Below the pieces are notes generated by a model. It was not told where the DNA came from, searched no databases, and saw only the letters and a list, made by a program, of their open reading frames with translations. Both the position numbers and the translations under genes were made by a program. From GCA-002708315 sp964460905 (GTDB lineage: Bacteria; Bacteroidota; Bacteroidia; Bacteroidales; F082), in NCBI GenBank assembly GCA_964460905.1, contig CAYWRM010000012.1:35084-99083 (forward strand): a DNA stretch of 64,000 bases, in the 5' to 3' direction. Below, piece by piece: positions 17,233-27,133 of this stretch (its first letter is position 1; each line of letters opens with the position of its first letter).

Positions 17233-17622
17233 CTAATATTTTAATTGACCAAAAATTTTTAACATTTTTTACATAATTGTTTTTTTGGGGGGCGGCAAAC
17301 CTGTCTTCATTAAAAAATTTCGGCAGGTAACGGTTCGTATAATCGTAGTGCGGGTTTGTTTTTACTATACTTTCAATTTTACACCGATCTTTATTTGTAG
17401 TTAAATTATCTATATTAAGTATTTTACCCCACATTACGTTTATACATTGTTACTTATTGGGCTTTCTTCATTTCGATTACATTATTTTCAATCTAGCACT
17501 GTCCTAATTTTGGTTTTTAGGGTCGGCAAAAAAGCGTTGGCAAACAGACAAACTCTTTTGCAATTTTTGGTTTTAGCGTTTGCTTGTGTGAATTGCAAAT
17601 GTATTTGGCTGTGTGCGTTGGC
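17233..17622. repeat. gene-free junction ending in copy A of the island repeat
   Basis: I find no credible gene here. The right part (about 17524-17622) is copy A of a repeat family: it contains ACTCTTTTGCAATTTTTGGT at 17552-17571 and GTGCGTTGGC at 17613-17622. Those words recur at 27152-27171 with one mismatch in 20 and at 27174-27183 with one in 10. A more diverged copy is at 40221-40250. Copy A abuts the last gene of the defence island. The left part contains unassigned mosaic sequence. Confidence 0.6.
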
Positions 17623-17623
17623 A

Positions 17624-19942
17624 TTATTCTTTAAAACCTTCTACTTTCAATTTCTCTAAATAAATTTTAATGTTTTTCTCATGGAAGGAATTTGTTTTTT
17701 TTAATCCATAAGCAAAATCTGTTAAATAGCTTCGTTGATTTACAGTTAAGATTTTCACTCTCGAATCCCATTCTATCATTTTTAAAATCAGTTTCTCATT
17801 AATCTTTGAGTTAGACTTTGTTTTTTTTCTTGTTTCACTTTCTTCTTCAGGCTGTTCTGATTCCAATAATTCAGGTGCGTCATGAACTACTAGTTCTAAT
17901 ATAGAAATCCCTTTCTTTCTTAAGTTCTCACTTATACTTCTATTATTCTTTATTGAAACTGACAAATTAAGAGCAATATCTTGAAGATATTGACTTAATA
18001 GACCAGTCTTTGCTCCCCAACGTTCAATTATTTCCCAATTCGCTGGAGAAATTGATTTAATAAGGGCTATTTCCTGATTTATTATTTTCTGATTTACATC
18101 ATCATCAGATAAACTTTTTCTTATTGGAGATTTTGAATCAATGAAATCAGATTTTAATTCGTCAACACTTATTTCAATATCACTTTCTTTAAGCATTATC
18201 CAACACTCTTCTTTTTTAGCCCACTCTCCGTACAATGAACCAGGAGCATTGTTTTTAATGAAAGTTTCAACTTCTTCCATTAAATTAAACAAAGTTGTTT
18301 TTAATGTTTCGCTCAATGATTGTTGTTTCCATAATTTATATAAATCAATTTTATACTCCGACTTAATGTGTAATAATGCAACGGAATAAGGAACAGTTAT
18401 ATATCTCATGTCACCAATTGCATTAGGTTTAACGCCATACAATTTTTCTGCTGTTTTAAACATAATAGCTTTTGCAACAGTATCTTCATAGAAAATATTG
18501 TCTGGTTTTTTTGGCATATTGTAGTTTAAAAACTGTACATAGTTTTTTTGACTACCCCTTACAACTATGTGAGGGCCAATTACTAACTTTTTTCCATTCC
18601 ATATTTCCTCGTAACTGTTTACATATTTCGCAAGCAATTCTTTTGTAATCATCTGTCCTCTAGGATTTCTAATGTCAAATGCCTTTCTTCTTGCTTGGGT
18701 AAATCCTTCTTTCAATCTGGCATTTTTATACTGACCACGAGCCCTTTCATAAAACCATCTGGTTTGAATATTAGATCCTTCAATAGGAGGAGACCAAATA
18801 GAACGTGAAATTTTCTCAAGGTCAACATGAAAAGGTTTATTTGAACTTAAATCAGAAGTTGAAACCTTGTTTTGAGTATTTGCATATTCAGCAATGCGAT
18901 TTACAATCTCATCAAAATTATCACGTTTTTTTACAACTGTTAGTTTGGTCTGAACATAGATTTTATCTATATCAACCTTGTCCTTTTTCCATGTATGATA
19001 TATTGATGCAGTTGTTTGTCCTCCATTAACTATTTGAAAGTCTTTTGCCCAAACAATTTCCTGTTGCCCATCAGGTGATGAAATTATTTCCAATTCATCT
19101 GCTGTTGCTGCTATACCATTGTTAAAGGCAAGAAACATATGAGATTCCTCTTTGATAGTTTTACGTATGCCTTTGTTAATTTTTCCTGTAAACTGTAAAA
19201 ATGAACGTACATTTTGTTCCAGTAGTCTGGAACCATATTTTTCATATATATTCGCAAGGGTTACACCTGGAATTAATGCAAGATATGTTTCATAGTCTTC
19301 GTTTTCACCAGGTGATTTCAAGCAGGGTATTGTCTGTCCGTAATTTTCAAAATTTATTTCAATTGGAACACGCGACTGGTCTGAAAGATTAAATAAATAT
19401 TCGATATCAATTACACGTGTGAAAATAGTATAGCCTGAAATTACTTTAGTGTTTTTTATATCAGATTTGAAAATACCATTTGTCAGAATATAAATATTAA
19501 CTCTGGATAAATATTCTTTAACTTCTTTAACTTCGGCAAGGGTATGTGCCAAGTCAAATACTTCAGAAGACTCTTCTATTTCATTAATATAATCTTTGTA
19601 AACCGCATTTCTGAAAAAACGTTCAACTTGGTTATTTGAAGATTCAGCATCTTGTTTTGTTAATGTAAATGGGGCAGAAATTCCCTTAAATACTGTGATA
19701 AATAAATCCAGTGTTTCATAATTTTCTGATAGGGCATATCCATTTAATTTATGCATAGTTCTCCCAAGTCTGTCTTCTTTTCTGTCAAAACAAATTCTTG
19801 TATTTTCAGTCTCACCTGCTTCTGCTAATAAGTCAATAGCTAATTGTGTAAATATTTGCTCCTGAACGGCTCCTTCCTCTTCTGAGACTTGGGTTGTCTT
19901 AATTTCCTGTAATAGCTCGTTATAAAAATTTTCAATTGTCAT
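17624..19942 (-). CDS. AIPR family protein (abortive infection phage resistance)
   Basis: This 772-residue protein has an AIPR-domain core around residues 225-400: FLQFTGKINKGIRKTIKEES, MFLAFNNGIAATADEL, FQIVNGGQTTASIYHTWKKDK and IAEYANTQNKVSTSDLSSN. AIPR proteins are linked to phage resistance and commonly accompany Z1 and MutL-like ATPase genes in modification-dependent defence loci. The C-terminal 200 residues are charged and unassigned. The start overlaps the PD-(D/E)XK gene stop by four bases (ATGA), so it is the last gene of a coupled operon. Confidence 0.85.
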   Translation of the reverse strand: MTIENFYNELLQEIKTTQVSEEEGAVQEQIFTQLAIDLLAEAGETENTRICFDRKEDRLGRTMHKLNGYALSENYETLDLFITVFKGISAPFTLTKQDAESSNNQVERFFRNAVYKDYINEIEESSEVFDLAHTLAEVKEVKEYLSRVNIYILTNGIFKSDIKNTKVISGYTIFTRVIDIEYLFNLSDQSRVPIEINFENYGQTIPCLKSPGENEDYETYLALIPGVTLANIYEKYGSRLLEQNVRSFLQFTGKINKGIRKTIKEESHMFLAFNNGIAATADELEIISSPDGQQEIVWAKDFQIVNGGQTTASIYHTWKKDKVDIDKIYVQTKLTVVKKRDNFDEIVNRIAEYANTQNKVSTSDLSSNKPFHVDLEKISRSIWSPPIEGSNIQTRWFYERARGQYKNARLKEGFTQARRKAFDIRNPRGQMITKELLAKYVNSYEEIWNGKKLVIGPHIVVRGSQKNYVQFLNYNMPKKPDNIFYEDTVAKAIMFKTAEKLYGVKPNAIGDMRYITVPYSVALLHIKSEYKIDLYKLWKQQSLSETLKTTLFNLMEEVETFIKNNAPGSLYGEWAKKEECWIMLKESDIEISVDELKSDFIDSKSPIRKSLSDDDVNQKIINQEIALIKSISPANWEIIERWGAKTGLLSQYLQDIALNLSVSIKNNRSISENLRKKGISILELVVHDAPELLESEQPEEESETRKKTKSNSKINEKLILKMIEWDSRVKILTVNQRSYLTDFAYGLKKTNSFHEKNIKIYLEKLKVEGFKE

Positions 19943-20943
19943 GTTAAATCCAGATTTATTAAAATCTCCTTAAAACTTGTTTTATGTTTTTCTGTGTCTG
20001 AGGTTAGAATTATTGAATATTTAACGTCACCAACTCCTTTCATTAATTCCTTTTCTTCAATTCTTGGAAAACTTTTTTCTATTTTATAAAAGTCTTCTTC
20101 ACGAATAAGAAAGGACATATTTTGATATATAGACTGATGATGATCAAAATAGCCAGCACTAATTAACTTTCGTTTTAGAATGTTACCAAGAAGTTTGTTA
20201 TGACCTAATATGGAATAAATCTCTTCAACGATTGTGTTTAATGTATTCTCATCACTGTTTCGTTTTTCAATAGACAAGTGAAACAGAAACAAATACTGAA
20301 GTAATGCCGTATCCAATTGTCTTTCACTACTTATCCTTATTTTTTGATGATTATGGGTGTGTGTTGTCTTTACTTCTATAGCACTATTATTCTTTTCAAA
20401 ATCTCTAATTCCTTTTTCAGGACCAGTCCATATGGATAAAATTTCAGCAAACAATCCAGTATGCAGAAAAAGTTTTTTTAGAAGATACAATTCACCAAAA
20501 AGACCAATTTGTTTTTCCAGGCTAAGGCCTGGTCCTTTTGCCAAAATAAATAGTTCCTTCCATTGAATAAAGCGGTTTTGCAGTGTTTGGATAAGAACTA
20601 ATTCTTGTTCAATATCAGAAACAGTTTTAAATAAATCCTCACATAATACAGCGAAAATTGAGGATAAAGAATTATCTGCAAGGCTAATTAAAATAAGTGA
20701 TTTGTCTTTATCTGTTTCATCAGGAATTATTTCAGATGTAATATCTTTTAAATCCGATAGAGATGAAATATCGATTGATTTAGTTGAAATTAAGAACGCA
20801 ATACTTTTAACTTTTTCGGGCATTCTCATTGACACGAAACAATCTGGAATAATGTCCGCAGAATAGCGTTTCAAAATAACTCCGGTTCTTAAGGAATTAT
20901 TTTCTATAAAATCTTGCCAAATATTTTCAATCTTCGTCTTCAT
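19939..20943 (-). CDS. PD-(D/E)XK motif protein (DUF4420)
   Basis: This 334-residue protein matches the DUF4420 family: LEKQIGLFGELYLLKKLF, an IWTGPEKGIRDF block and the nuclease-like core SAIEVKTTHTH (E-x-K). A role as the restriction nuclease of the cluster is an inference from the fold signature. The start could also be 20958 (five residues longer). Both candidate starts overlap the Z1 stop, by 17 or 32 nt. It is followed by aipr with a 4-nt overlap. Confidence 0.82.
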   Translation of the reverse strand: MKTKIENIWQDFIENNSLRTGVILKRYSADIIPDCFVSMRMPEKVKSIAFLISTKSIDISSLSDLKDITSEIIPDETDKDKSLILISLADNSLSSIFAVLCEDLFKTVSDIEQELVLIQTLQNRFIQWKELFILAKGPGLSLEKQIGLFGELYLLKKLFLHTGLFAEILSIWTGPEKGIRDFEKNNSAIEVKTTHTHNHQKIRISSERQLDTALLQYLFLFHLSIEKRNSDENTLNTIVEEIYSILGHNKLLGNILKRKLISAGYFDHHQSIYQNMSFLIREEDFYKIEKSFPRIEEKELMKGVGDVKYSIILTSDTEKHKTSFKEILINLDLT

Positions 20944-23683
20944 ATTCTTCAAAATCAAAGTATGGAACCTGGTCTTTATTTATTGCAAATCGAATACTTG
21001 ATATTTTATTACTTCCAGGAAAACTGATTGCAAATCCAACAAATGGAATAGCAATATTGCTTATGCTTGCTTCAGCAGGGTTTAGCAAATACAGCATAAT
21101 TAGCGGCTTATCAGGTTTTCTAAACTCATTTCTAACTAATTCACCACTTGGATTTGTTGGTTTTGGTTTGTTTGAATTAGATTTTTGCCAATTCTCAATA
21201 GTCTTATTAAGAAAATTTAATTTTTCTTCCTCATTAAGATCAATAAACTCATCTGGACGAGAAGTAATATTACTTTTATTAATATAATAACTGCTTTCAT
21301 CTGTATTTTCTTGATGTTTCCTATTAAACCAACCGATTGAAATACCATTTATAGTACTTACCTTGCTCGTCTTTCCTCTTGACATTAAAGCTAATCTCCA
21401 ATTTTGTAATTCACCAACTTTATTAGCTTCATCAATATATCTTATTAAATTTCCTGGAGAGGCAGATAGTAAATCACCTTGTACTCTAAAGCCTTGCAGG
21501 AATTCTTTAATGTGATGAGCGTCTAGATTATACCAAATTCTATTATTGCCTTTTGAAACAAAATTATTATTTAGCTTTTTTAGTAAGTTTTCAATTGATA
21601 TATAGTTACTATTAATAATATCTTCATTCTTACTTAAATGGTAGGACTGAATTAATCTTCCAGACCATGTTAAATTCACTTCGATTGCTTTTCTAATTTT
21701 ATTCTTAGCCGAAATTTGTAGAATTCTATCAGGGTGTGTTTTAACTCGTAAAGCAAATTGTTCAGGAGTACTGCCTGCTTTATCTGTCATATAATCAAAT
21801 TCTTTTCTTAAATCTTCTGATGCCTTGGTTATATGACAGAACCAACTAATTAAATCTCCTGAAGTAAAGATTCTAACTAAATCAACATACCCGGGCCGAT
21901 ATCCAAACCAGCGCCCCATTTGCATCAGGGTATCATACATTCTAGTATGCCTTAAGTAATAACTTATTGACAATCCTTCCAATGTTAAGCCCCTAGACAA
22001 TTTATTACCACCAATTGCTATTACAGATAACCCAGCTTCTTCATTTTCATTAATATTTGTTTTATCGTATGCTTGATAATCAAGTATATCTTTAGCGCCT
22101 CCATGTATTTCTTTTACTTGAATTTTTGAAGCAGCTGGATGAAGCACAGGAAGAATTTCATACCAGGAACATGTACTAATTCCAGGGTCAATTCCACTTA
22201 ATTTTGAATTAATTATTTGTTTTGTTATTGTCAAATATGAACGATATTTGTCTGCATCTTCTTCGAATATTTTTCGCAATTCGTTTATTATACCGGAATT
22301 ATTTTGCTCAATTCCCATACGGTAAAAGTTAAATACATTTTCAACCAGCTCTTTTATTTTTGCTTGCCAAATTTGAAATCTAGAAACATGAATTAACATT
22401 GAATTATGCTCATTTTCTTGCCCTCTTACTCTCCTTATTGCACACGTAATTATAAAACACTTAATTGCTGTTTTTAATGATTCTGGAATTTTTGTAGGTA
22501 AAGAATCATCTTTTTTATGTTTATCAGGTGTAAATAAATGATAATCATCAATCCTATGAACAACGGGTAATGTCGAAATAAGTTTATCATCATCCAAAGG
22601 ATCGAAACCAAATATTTTATCCGGACCTATATAATTATCTGGAGCTTTAAGGTTAGTAACGAAGTTTCTTGGGAATAGATTATCCTTATCTAAGGAGATA
22701 AAAATATTGGCAAAAGGAGTAGCCGTATAGCCAACATAAGCACTCTTGTTAAATAATGATAATATATTTCGTATCTGACCATTGATTCTTGTAGGATCTA
22801 ATTCCTCTTTATTAGTATTAATTGAGGCATGATCGGCCTCATCATCAATCACAATTAATGGTTTGTTTGAAATAACTTTAACACCATCTATAACTTCATT
22901 TGCTTGCGCTTCAAGCCATGAAGAAAGCTTGTTTAATATAGTTGCATTCTTTTTAACAACTGCAATTATTGGTTCATCTGTATCAAAATTAATACCGATT
23001 GAGTTTGCTGTAGTTGTATTGAAATCACTTTGAGAAGTTGTAATTGAATGGGCAACAGTTTTTTTACGATATTCACGAAAATTACCTACACCAACATATT
23101 TTATTTCCTTATTTATTTTGTAGTGTTGATTATCATATCCGAGAAAAGCTTCGTCAATTCGAATCTGAGTTTGAGCTCTTAAACTATTATGTATTCCAGC
23201 TAATACAATAATAAATTTGTAGCCTGCATCAGCAGCTTTACAAATTAAACCTGAAAAATTAGCGGTTTTCCCAGATTGGACATGCCCGACAACCATACCC
23301 CTTTTATCAAATCGCTCATTTGCTAAGGGATTGTGTAAATGATCTAAGGTGACATCAGTCGAATCATCAATTTCTTTTAGTGTATTTGCAGGAAAACCTT
23401 TCTTTTCCTCAATATATTTCTTGTAGCGAGGCCAAAAACGCCAATTTATTGAAGCTTTCTTTGCCTTTAACCAAGGATTATAATCCAGTGAAATTGTATT
23501 TGATGTTTCGTGAAAAACAGCATAATGGAATTCAATATGTTTTTTCAATATTTTTTGATCAACATCAGGAAATATTTTAAGGGTATCCTTAATGACAATA
23601 TCAAGTTCCATTGGTGTAATAAAATCACTGAACCCTTTAAGTCGTAATAAAAATTTTGCTTGCTCAATGGCTAGTTTAATCAT
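20927..23683 (-). CDS. Z1 domain-containing superfamily II ATPase
   Basis: This 918-residue protein has Walker A GHVQSGKT at residues 133-140, Walker B-like VIDDEADHAS, motif III YVGYTATPFANIFI and the Z1 signature GGNKLSRGLTLEGLSISYYLRHTRMYDTLMQMGRWFGYRPGYVDLVRI. The Z1 domain is a helicase-like motor found with MutL-type ATPases and cytosine methylases in restriction systems. It presumably translocates on DNA while the PD-(D/E)XK partner cuts. Its ATG overlaps the stop of the upstream ATPase gene by four bases. Confidence 0.9.
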   Translation of the reverse strand: MIKLAIEQAKFLLRLKGFSDFITPMELDIVIKDTLKIFPDVDQKILKKHIEFHYAVFHETSNTISLDYNPWLKAKKASINWRFWPRYKKYIEEKKGFPANTLKEIDDSTDVTLDHLHNPLANERFDKRGMVVGHVQSGKTANFSGLICKAADAGYKFIIVLAGIHNSLRAQTQIRIDEAFLGYDNQHYKINKEIKYVGVGNFREYRKKTVAHSITTSQSDFNTTTANSIGINFDTDEPIIAVVKKNATILNKLSSWLEAQANEVIDGVKVISNKPLIVIDDEADHASINTNKEELDPTRINGQIRNILSLFNKSAYVGYTATPFANIFISLDKDNLFPRNFVTNLKAPDNYIGPDKIFGFDPLDDDKLISTLPVVHRIDDYHLFTPDKHKKDDSLPTKIPESLKTAIKCFIITCAIRRVRGQENEHNSMLIHVSRFQIWQAKIKELVENVFNFYRMGIEQNNSGIINELRKIFEEDADKYRSYLTITKQIINSKLSGIDPGISTCSWYEILPVLHPAASKIQVKEIHGGAKDILDYQAYDKTNINENEEAGLSVIAIGGNKLSRGLTLEGLSISYYLRHTRMYDTLMQMGRWFGYRPGYVDLVRIFTSGDLISWFCHITKASEDLRKEFDYMTDKAGSTPEQFALRVKTHPDRILQISAKNKIRKAIEVNLTWSGRLIQSYHLSKNEDIINSNYISIENLLKKLNNNFVSKGNNRIWYNLDAHHIKEFLQGFRVQGDLLSASPGNLIRYIDEANKVGELQNWRLALMSRGKTSKVSTINGISIGWFNRKHQENTDESSYYINKSNITSRPDEFIDLNEEEKLNFLNKTIENWQKSNSNKPKPTNPSGELVRNEFRKPDKPLIMLYLLNPAEASISNIAIPFVGFAISFPGSNKISSIRFAINKDQVPYFDFEEYEDED

Positions 23684-25155
23684 AGCTTTTCAATTATATT
23701 TTCTACATATTGTGGATACTTATCAAATGGCTCAATCGAAAGTAGAGTAGCTGCTGCTTCCTCTTTTGTTTTTCCATTTTTCATCAAAATATGTAAAGTA
23801 TTTTCCATTTTTTCAATTAGCATTTCATGTTTTAAGCTTTCGAACGGAGTTCCATGAGATTCTGGATTTTCACTTTCCTTTATCGTTATTAAGGGAACAG
23901 GTACAGTTTCCTCGATAAATTTTAACAAATCATTTATGTTTTTTTTAGACGGTTCTTTTATAATCTCTTCGATTACAGGATGTTCTTTGTTTATTGAATA
24001 AAAACGTTTGCCTTGTCTCTGTTTCTCGAGCCATACAGGTATAAACTTAAAAGATGGGTATTTCCTTTGTAAGACCTTTCCCTTATGTCTATATACACTT
24101 ACTGCATGACTACGTATCGAATTTGCATAAGCTTTTAACTGATTATATATTTGCAAAGGAGGACGAGCCACTGATTTTTTTATATCAATCTGCCACCTGT
24201 CATCTAAAGTGTTTGGTAAATCAATCATTATTCTACAAAGTTTGTAATGCTCTTCCTTTTTAAACATTCCAAGCCATTCACCAGCAACTAATAACCTTTC
24301 ATTTCTATAAATGTAGAAACCTTGTTGAGCATTCCATCCTTTGGGACCAGCAGCCTTACTGAATACTTTCTTAGATATTTTTGATTTATGTGGTAATACA
24401 TAACCTTTGACAACAACATTTCCATTATTGAAATATTCTAATGCACCAGATTGAATTCCGTTCTCACCTCGTAAAAAAGGATCCCATGCAACAATTTTTC
24501 TATCTTGAAACCATATTGCAATTTTGCCTTGTTCCAAGAATCTATGAAATACCATCTCAAGATGGTTTTTCACACTTTCCATCAATTCCATAAATTTTCC
24601 TAATGCGCCAGAATCATCTTCTTTAATATCTTTTAGATTTCTATCTAAGCAATACCAAACTACACTTGTACCTGAAACTTGCTTGTCGATTTCTTTTACA
24701 AAATCTAATGAAGGAACATATTGTATTAACTCCCAGCTTCTGGTTTTATTCACATGGTCTAAATCCCATGCCCAAAATATTGTATTAAAATCTTGCTTTT
24801 TAGAGATGGTAGTAAACTTCCTTGTTTGAGAAAATGATGCAGTTTTTAATCCCAAGCCAAATCGTCCTAAATCGCTGTTTGACCTCTCTACAGAAGGGTG
24901 TTTGCTTCCTGGTCGCATTGCCTGAATCAATTCTTCACCATTCATTCCAAAGCCATCATCTTTTATCGAAATGATTGTTTCTCCGCCTTTCCAATCATAG
25001 TTAATCCATATGTTTTTTGCTTCTGCAGATATTGAATTATCAATAATATCAGCGATTGCAGTTTCCATTGAATATCCAATGGCTCGAAATGTTTCAATCA
25101 TTGAACTAGCATCTGGTTCTGCCTTTATTGTTTTTATCTTTGTATCATTCATCAT
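23680..25155 (-). CDS. MutL/MORC-like GHKL ATPase of a restriction system
   Basis: This 491-residue protein has a GHKL N-terminal ATPase domain. The N box is AIADIIDNSISA (Asp at the position where MutL has the general-base Glu), G1 is DDGFGM near residue 66-71, and G2 is GRFGLGLKTAS near 97-107. The C-terminus does not resemble the MutL dimerisation/endonuclease region, so this is not a mismatch-repair MutL. Iyer, Abhiman and Aravind linked such ATPases in restriction clusters to eukaryotic MORC proteins. It overlaps the end of the dcm gene by 11 nt. The second Met (25152) is an alternative start. Confidence 0.88.
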   Translation of the reverse strand: MMNDTKIKTIKAEPDASSMIETFRAIGYSMETAIADIIDNSISAEAKNIWINYDWKGGETIISIKDDGFGMNGEELIQAMRPGSKHPSVERSNSDLGRFGLGLKTASFSQTRKFTTISKKQDFNTIFWAWDLDHVNKTRSWELIQYVPSLDFVKEIDKQVSGTSVVWYCLDRNLKDIKEDDSGALGKFMELMESVKNHLEMVFHRFLEQGKIAIWFQDRKIVAWDPFLRGENGIQSGALEYFNNGNVVVKGYVLPHKSKISKKVFSKAAGPKGWNAQQGFYIYRNERLLVAGEWLGMFKKEEHYKLCRIMIDLPNTLDDRWQIDIKKSVARPPLQIYNQLKAYANSIRSHAVSVYRHKGKVLQRKYPSFKFIPVWLEKQRQGKRFYSINKEHPVIEEIIKEPSKKNINDLLKFIEETVPVPLITIKESENPESHGTPFESLKHEMLIEKMENTLHILMKNGKTKEEAAATLLSIEPFDKYPQYVENIIEKL

Positions 25156-26710
25156 TCAATAATATTTCTTTAACGATATCCCCAATCTGACTTGATAAAT
25201 ATGGTGGCACTGCATTTCCAACTTGTTGATATTGAGCTGTTCTGGAGCCACAGAAAAGATAATTATCAGGGAAGGTTTGTATTCTTGCTGCTTCCCTGAC
25301 TGTTAAACTCCTGCATTGATCAGGATCATAATGAATGAAATAATGTCCATCTTTTGAAATATGACTTGTTACTGTGGTTGCTGGCTCATTTGGTAATTGA
25401 ACCCTAAATCTATCTGCAAACTTTCCAGTTCTTGCACTTTTGTGATCGGGTAACAAATCTTCATTATGCTTTTCATAATCGTTCATTCTTGGGAATCTTC
25501 CTTCACTTAAAGTAAAGATAGAAGCAAACATATACCTCTTTAAATCCTCTAAAAGATGGCTTCTTGACTGATGATTTGGAATTCCATTTAAATTTTTATC
25601 CAGATACCAATCCGCAAGAATGTGATTTCTGTCAATTGTATTTACTGCTGGAACAAATTCAGCACCTACACAAATTTCTGGTGCTATTACCTCTTTTTTG
25701 TTTTTGTAATTTGATAATCCATTCCAAGAAATAATTTCTTTTTTGAATCTGTTAATATGGTTCTCCCAAATGCGAGAATTATCTTGCAGGTTCTTGTATC
25801 TTCTTTTTTTCTTGCCGTCAATAATTTTAGAATCAATAAATTTTCTGTTTATACTACTTCTTATTTTGGGTAACTTATCAATAACAGACTTTAGTGTTAC
25901 TTTTTCCTTCTTATTTAAAGTTTCGGGTATGATTTTTAAGTCTTCTCTTATTCCTAACAAAATAACTCGATGTCTTTTTTGTGGAACACCATATTCTTCT
26001 GTTTTAATTAGATAATCCTTGTCTTGTTTAATATCAGATTTAACAAGTGAGTACACTTTGTATTTAGTGTTAACTGTATTTTTAAATACCGATGAAGGAT
26101 TCTGTAAATCACGCAAAATCCAACTGAATATTTTTTCTCCGTTAAGGCTCGCAGATAACAAACCTTTTACGTTCTCCATTACAAAAATTGCCGGCTGGTG
26201 TTCTGCAATTATTCTTAAATATTCTTTATACAAATAGACCCTTTGATCATCTTCATGTACGCCTCCAACACGTGATCTGCCAACAAGAGAAAAAGCCTGA
26301 CACGGTGGTCCTCCGATAAGTACCCAGTCCTTTTCTTCTTTTAGAACTTCTTTTATTCTCTGGTAAACAAGTGATGGGGGATAATTTTTGTTTCCTAACT
26401 CAGCAAGCCAAGCTTCTTTTTTAGCTGCTGCATATTCATTATTAAATTTTTCAAATAACAAAATTTTCTTTTCTTCTCTTTTCTTTAAATCATTTTCCTT
26501 TAATACTTCATAATATTCTTCTGGTAATTCGTCTTTTGGGAACTGTCTACAAAAACTTCGTAATTCAAGTGTTTTATGTGCACTTTCATCCTTCTCAATA
26601 GATAGCTTTATATCAAAGATTCTTTGATTTTCCTTTATTATCGAGGAAAACCCTTCAGCTAAACCTCCTGGCCCAGCAAACAAATCTATGACAGGAATCT
26701 TCTTTTTCAT
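25145..26710 (-). CDS. dcm: DNA (cytosine-5-)-methyltransferase
   Basis: This is a 521-residue C5-cytosine methylase. Motif I is VIDLFAGPGGLAEGF, motif IV is GGPPCQAFSLVGR with the catalytic Cys, motif VI is ENVKG, motif VIII is QKRHRVILLG and motif X is QQVGNAVPPYLS. About 100 extra residues separate motifs I and IV, making it longer than typical M.HpaII-like enzymes. The target site cannot be read. It starts one base before the end of vsr (TAATG). It is expected to protect host DNA in the adjacent defence module. Confidence 0.93.
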   Translation of the reverse strand: MKKKIPVIDLFAGPGGLAEGFSSIIKENQRIFDIKLSIEKDESAHKTLELRSFCRQFPKDELPEEYYEVLKENDLKKREEKKILLFEKFNNEYAAAKKEAWLAELGNKNYPPSLVYQRIKEVLKEEKDWVLIGGPPCQAFSLVGRSRVGGVHEDDQRVYLYKEYLRIIAEHQPAIFVMENVKGLLSASLNGEKIFSWILRDLQNPSSVFKNTVNTKYKVYSLVKSDIKQDKDYLIKTEEYGVPQKRHRVILLGIREDLKIIPETLNKKEKVTLKSVIDKLPKIRSSINRKFIDSKIIDGKKKRRYKNLQDNSRIWENHINRFKKEIISWNGLSNYKNKKEVIAPEICVGAEFVPAVNTIDRNHILADWYLDKNLNGIPNHQSRSHLLEDLKRYMFASIFTLSEGRFPRMNDYEKHNEDLLPDHKSARTGKFADRFRVQLPNEPATTVTSHISKDGHYFIHYDPDQCRSLTVREAARIQTFPDNYLFCGSRTAQYQQVGNAVPPYLSSQIGDIVKEILLNDE

Positions 26711-27120
26711 TATTCAATTTCTGTGATTAAACTTTCTAATCTATTCTCAACATTATTCTTTAGTTCACATTCCCAAATTACAATAATATTCCAATTAGTT
26801 TCACTTAATATTTTATAATTATTCTGGTCTCTTTCTTTCGTCTTCTTTATTTTGTCCAGCCACCATTTAGTTCTAGTTTTTGGTACAACAAAATATTTGC
26901 ATCCTTCATGTCCATGCCAAAAGCATCCATTAATAAAAATTGCAGTCTTGAATTTTGGTAAAACAATATCTGGTTTACCAGGAAGCTTGGAATAATTCAA
27001 CCTGTATCTAAATCCATTATTAAAAAGAAATTTTCGTACTATGATCTCAGGCTTTGTGCCTTTGCATTTAATCATAGACATATTAAAACTTCTGGTTTTT
27101 TTGTCGTGCACATCAGTCAT
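26710..27120 (-). CDS. vsr: very short patch repair (Vsr) endonuclease
   Basis: This 136-residue protein has the Vsr pattern: RSFNMSMIKCKGTKPEIIVRKFLFNNGFRYR, the catalytic Asp in LPGKPDIVLPKFK, and the zinc/active-site block IFINGCFWHGHEGC. Vsr nicks at T:G mismatches created when 5-methylcytosine deaminates. Pairing with dcm is therefore expected. It may also contribute nuclease activity in these clusters, which is unproven. It is the first gene of the six-gene operon. Copy B of the flanking repeat starts about 14 nt upstream. Confidence 0.93.
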   Translation of the reverse strand: MTDVHDKKTRSFNMSMIKCKGTKPEIIVRKFLFNNGFRYRLNYSKLPGKPDIVLPKFKTAIFINGCFWHGHEGCKYFVVPKTRTKWWLDKIKKTKERDQNNYKILSETNWNIIVIWECELKNNVENRLESLITEIE

Positions 27121-27133
27121 ATACTGTATTTTT

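Noticed and set aside
17204..17659. Two possible short genes (minus 17204-17434, plus 17447-17659) at the left edge of the defence island
   Set aside because: Their peptides follow promoter, repeat or intergenic mosaic sequence, overlap the tetR control region or repeat copy A, and show no family pattern.
23680..25155. Mismatch-repair MutL
   Set aside because: The GHKL domain matches, but the C-terminus lacks the MutL dimerisation and endonuclease motifs, and the gene sits in a methylase/Z1 operon.
17624..27120. BREX, DISARM or classical type I/III restriction system
   Set aside because: There is no PglX/PglZ/BrxL, no DrmA/B, and no HsdS/HsdR or Mod/Res pair; Z1, DUF4420 and AIPR define a different set.
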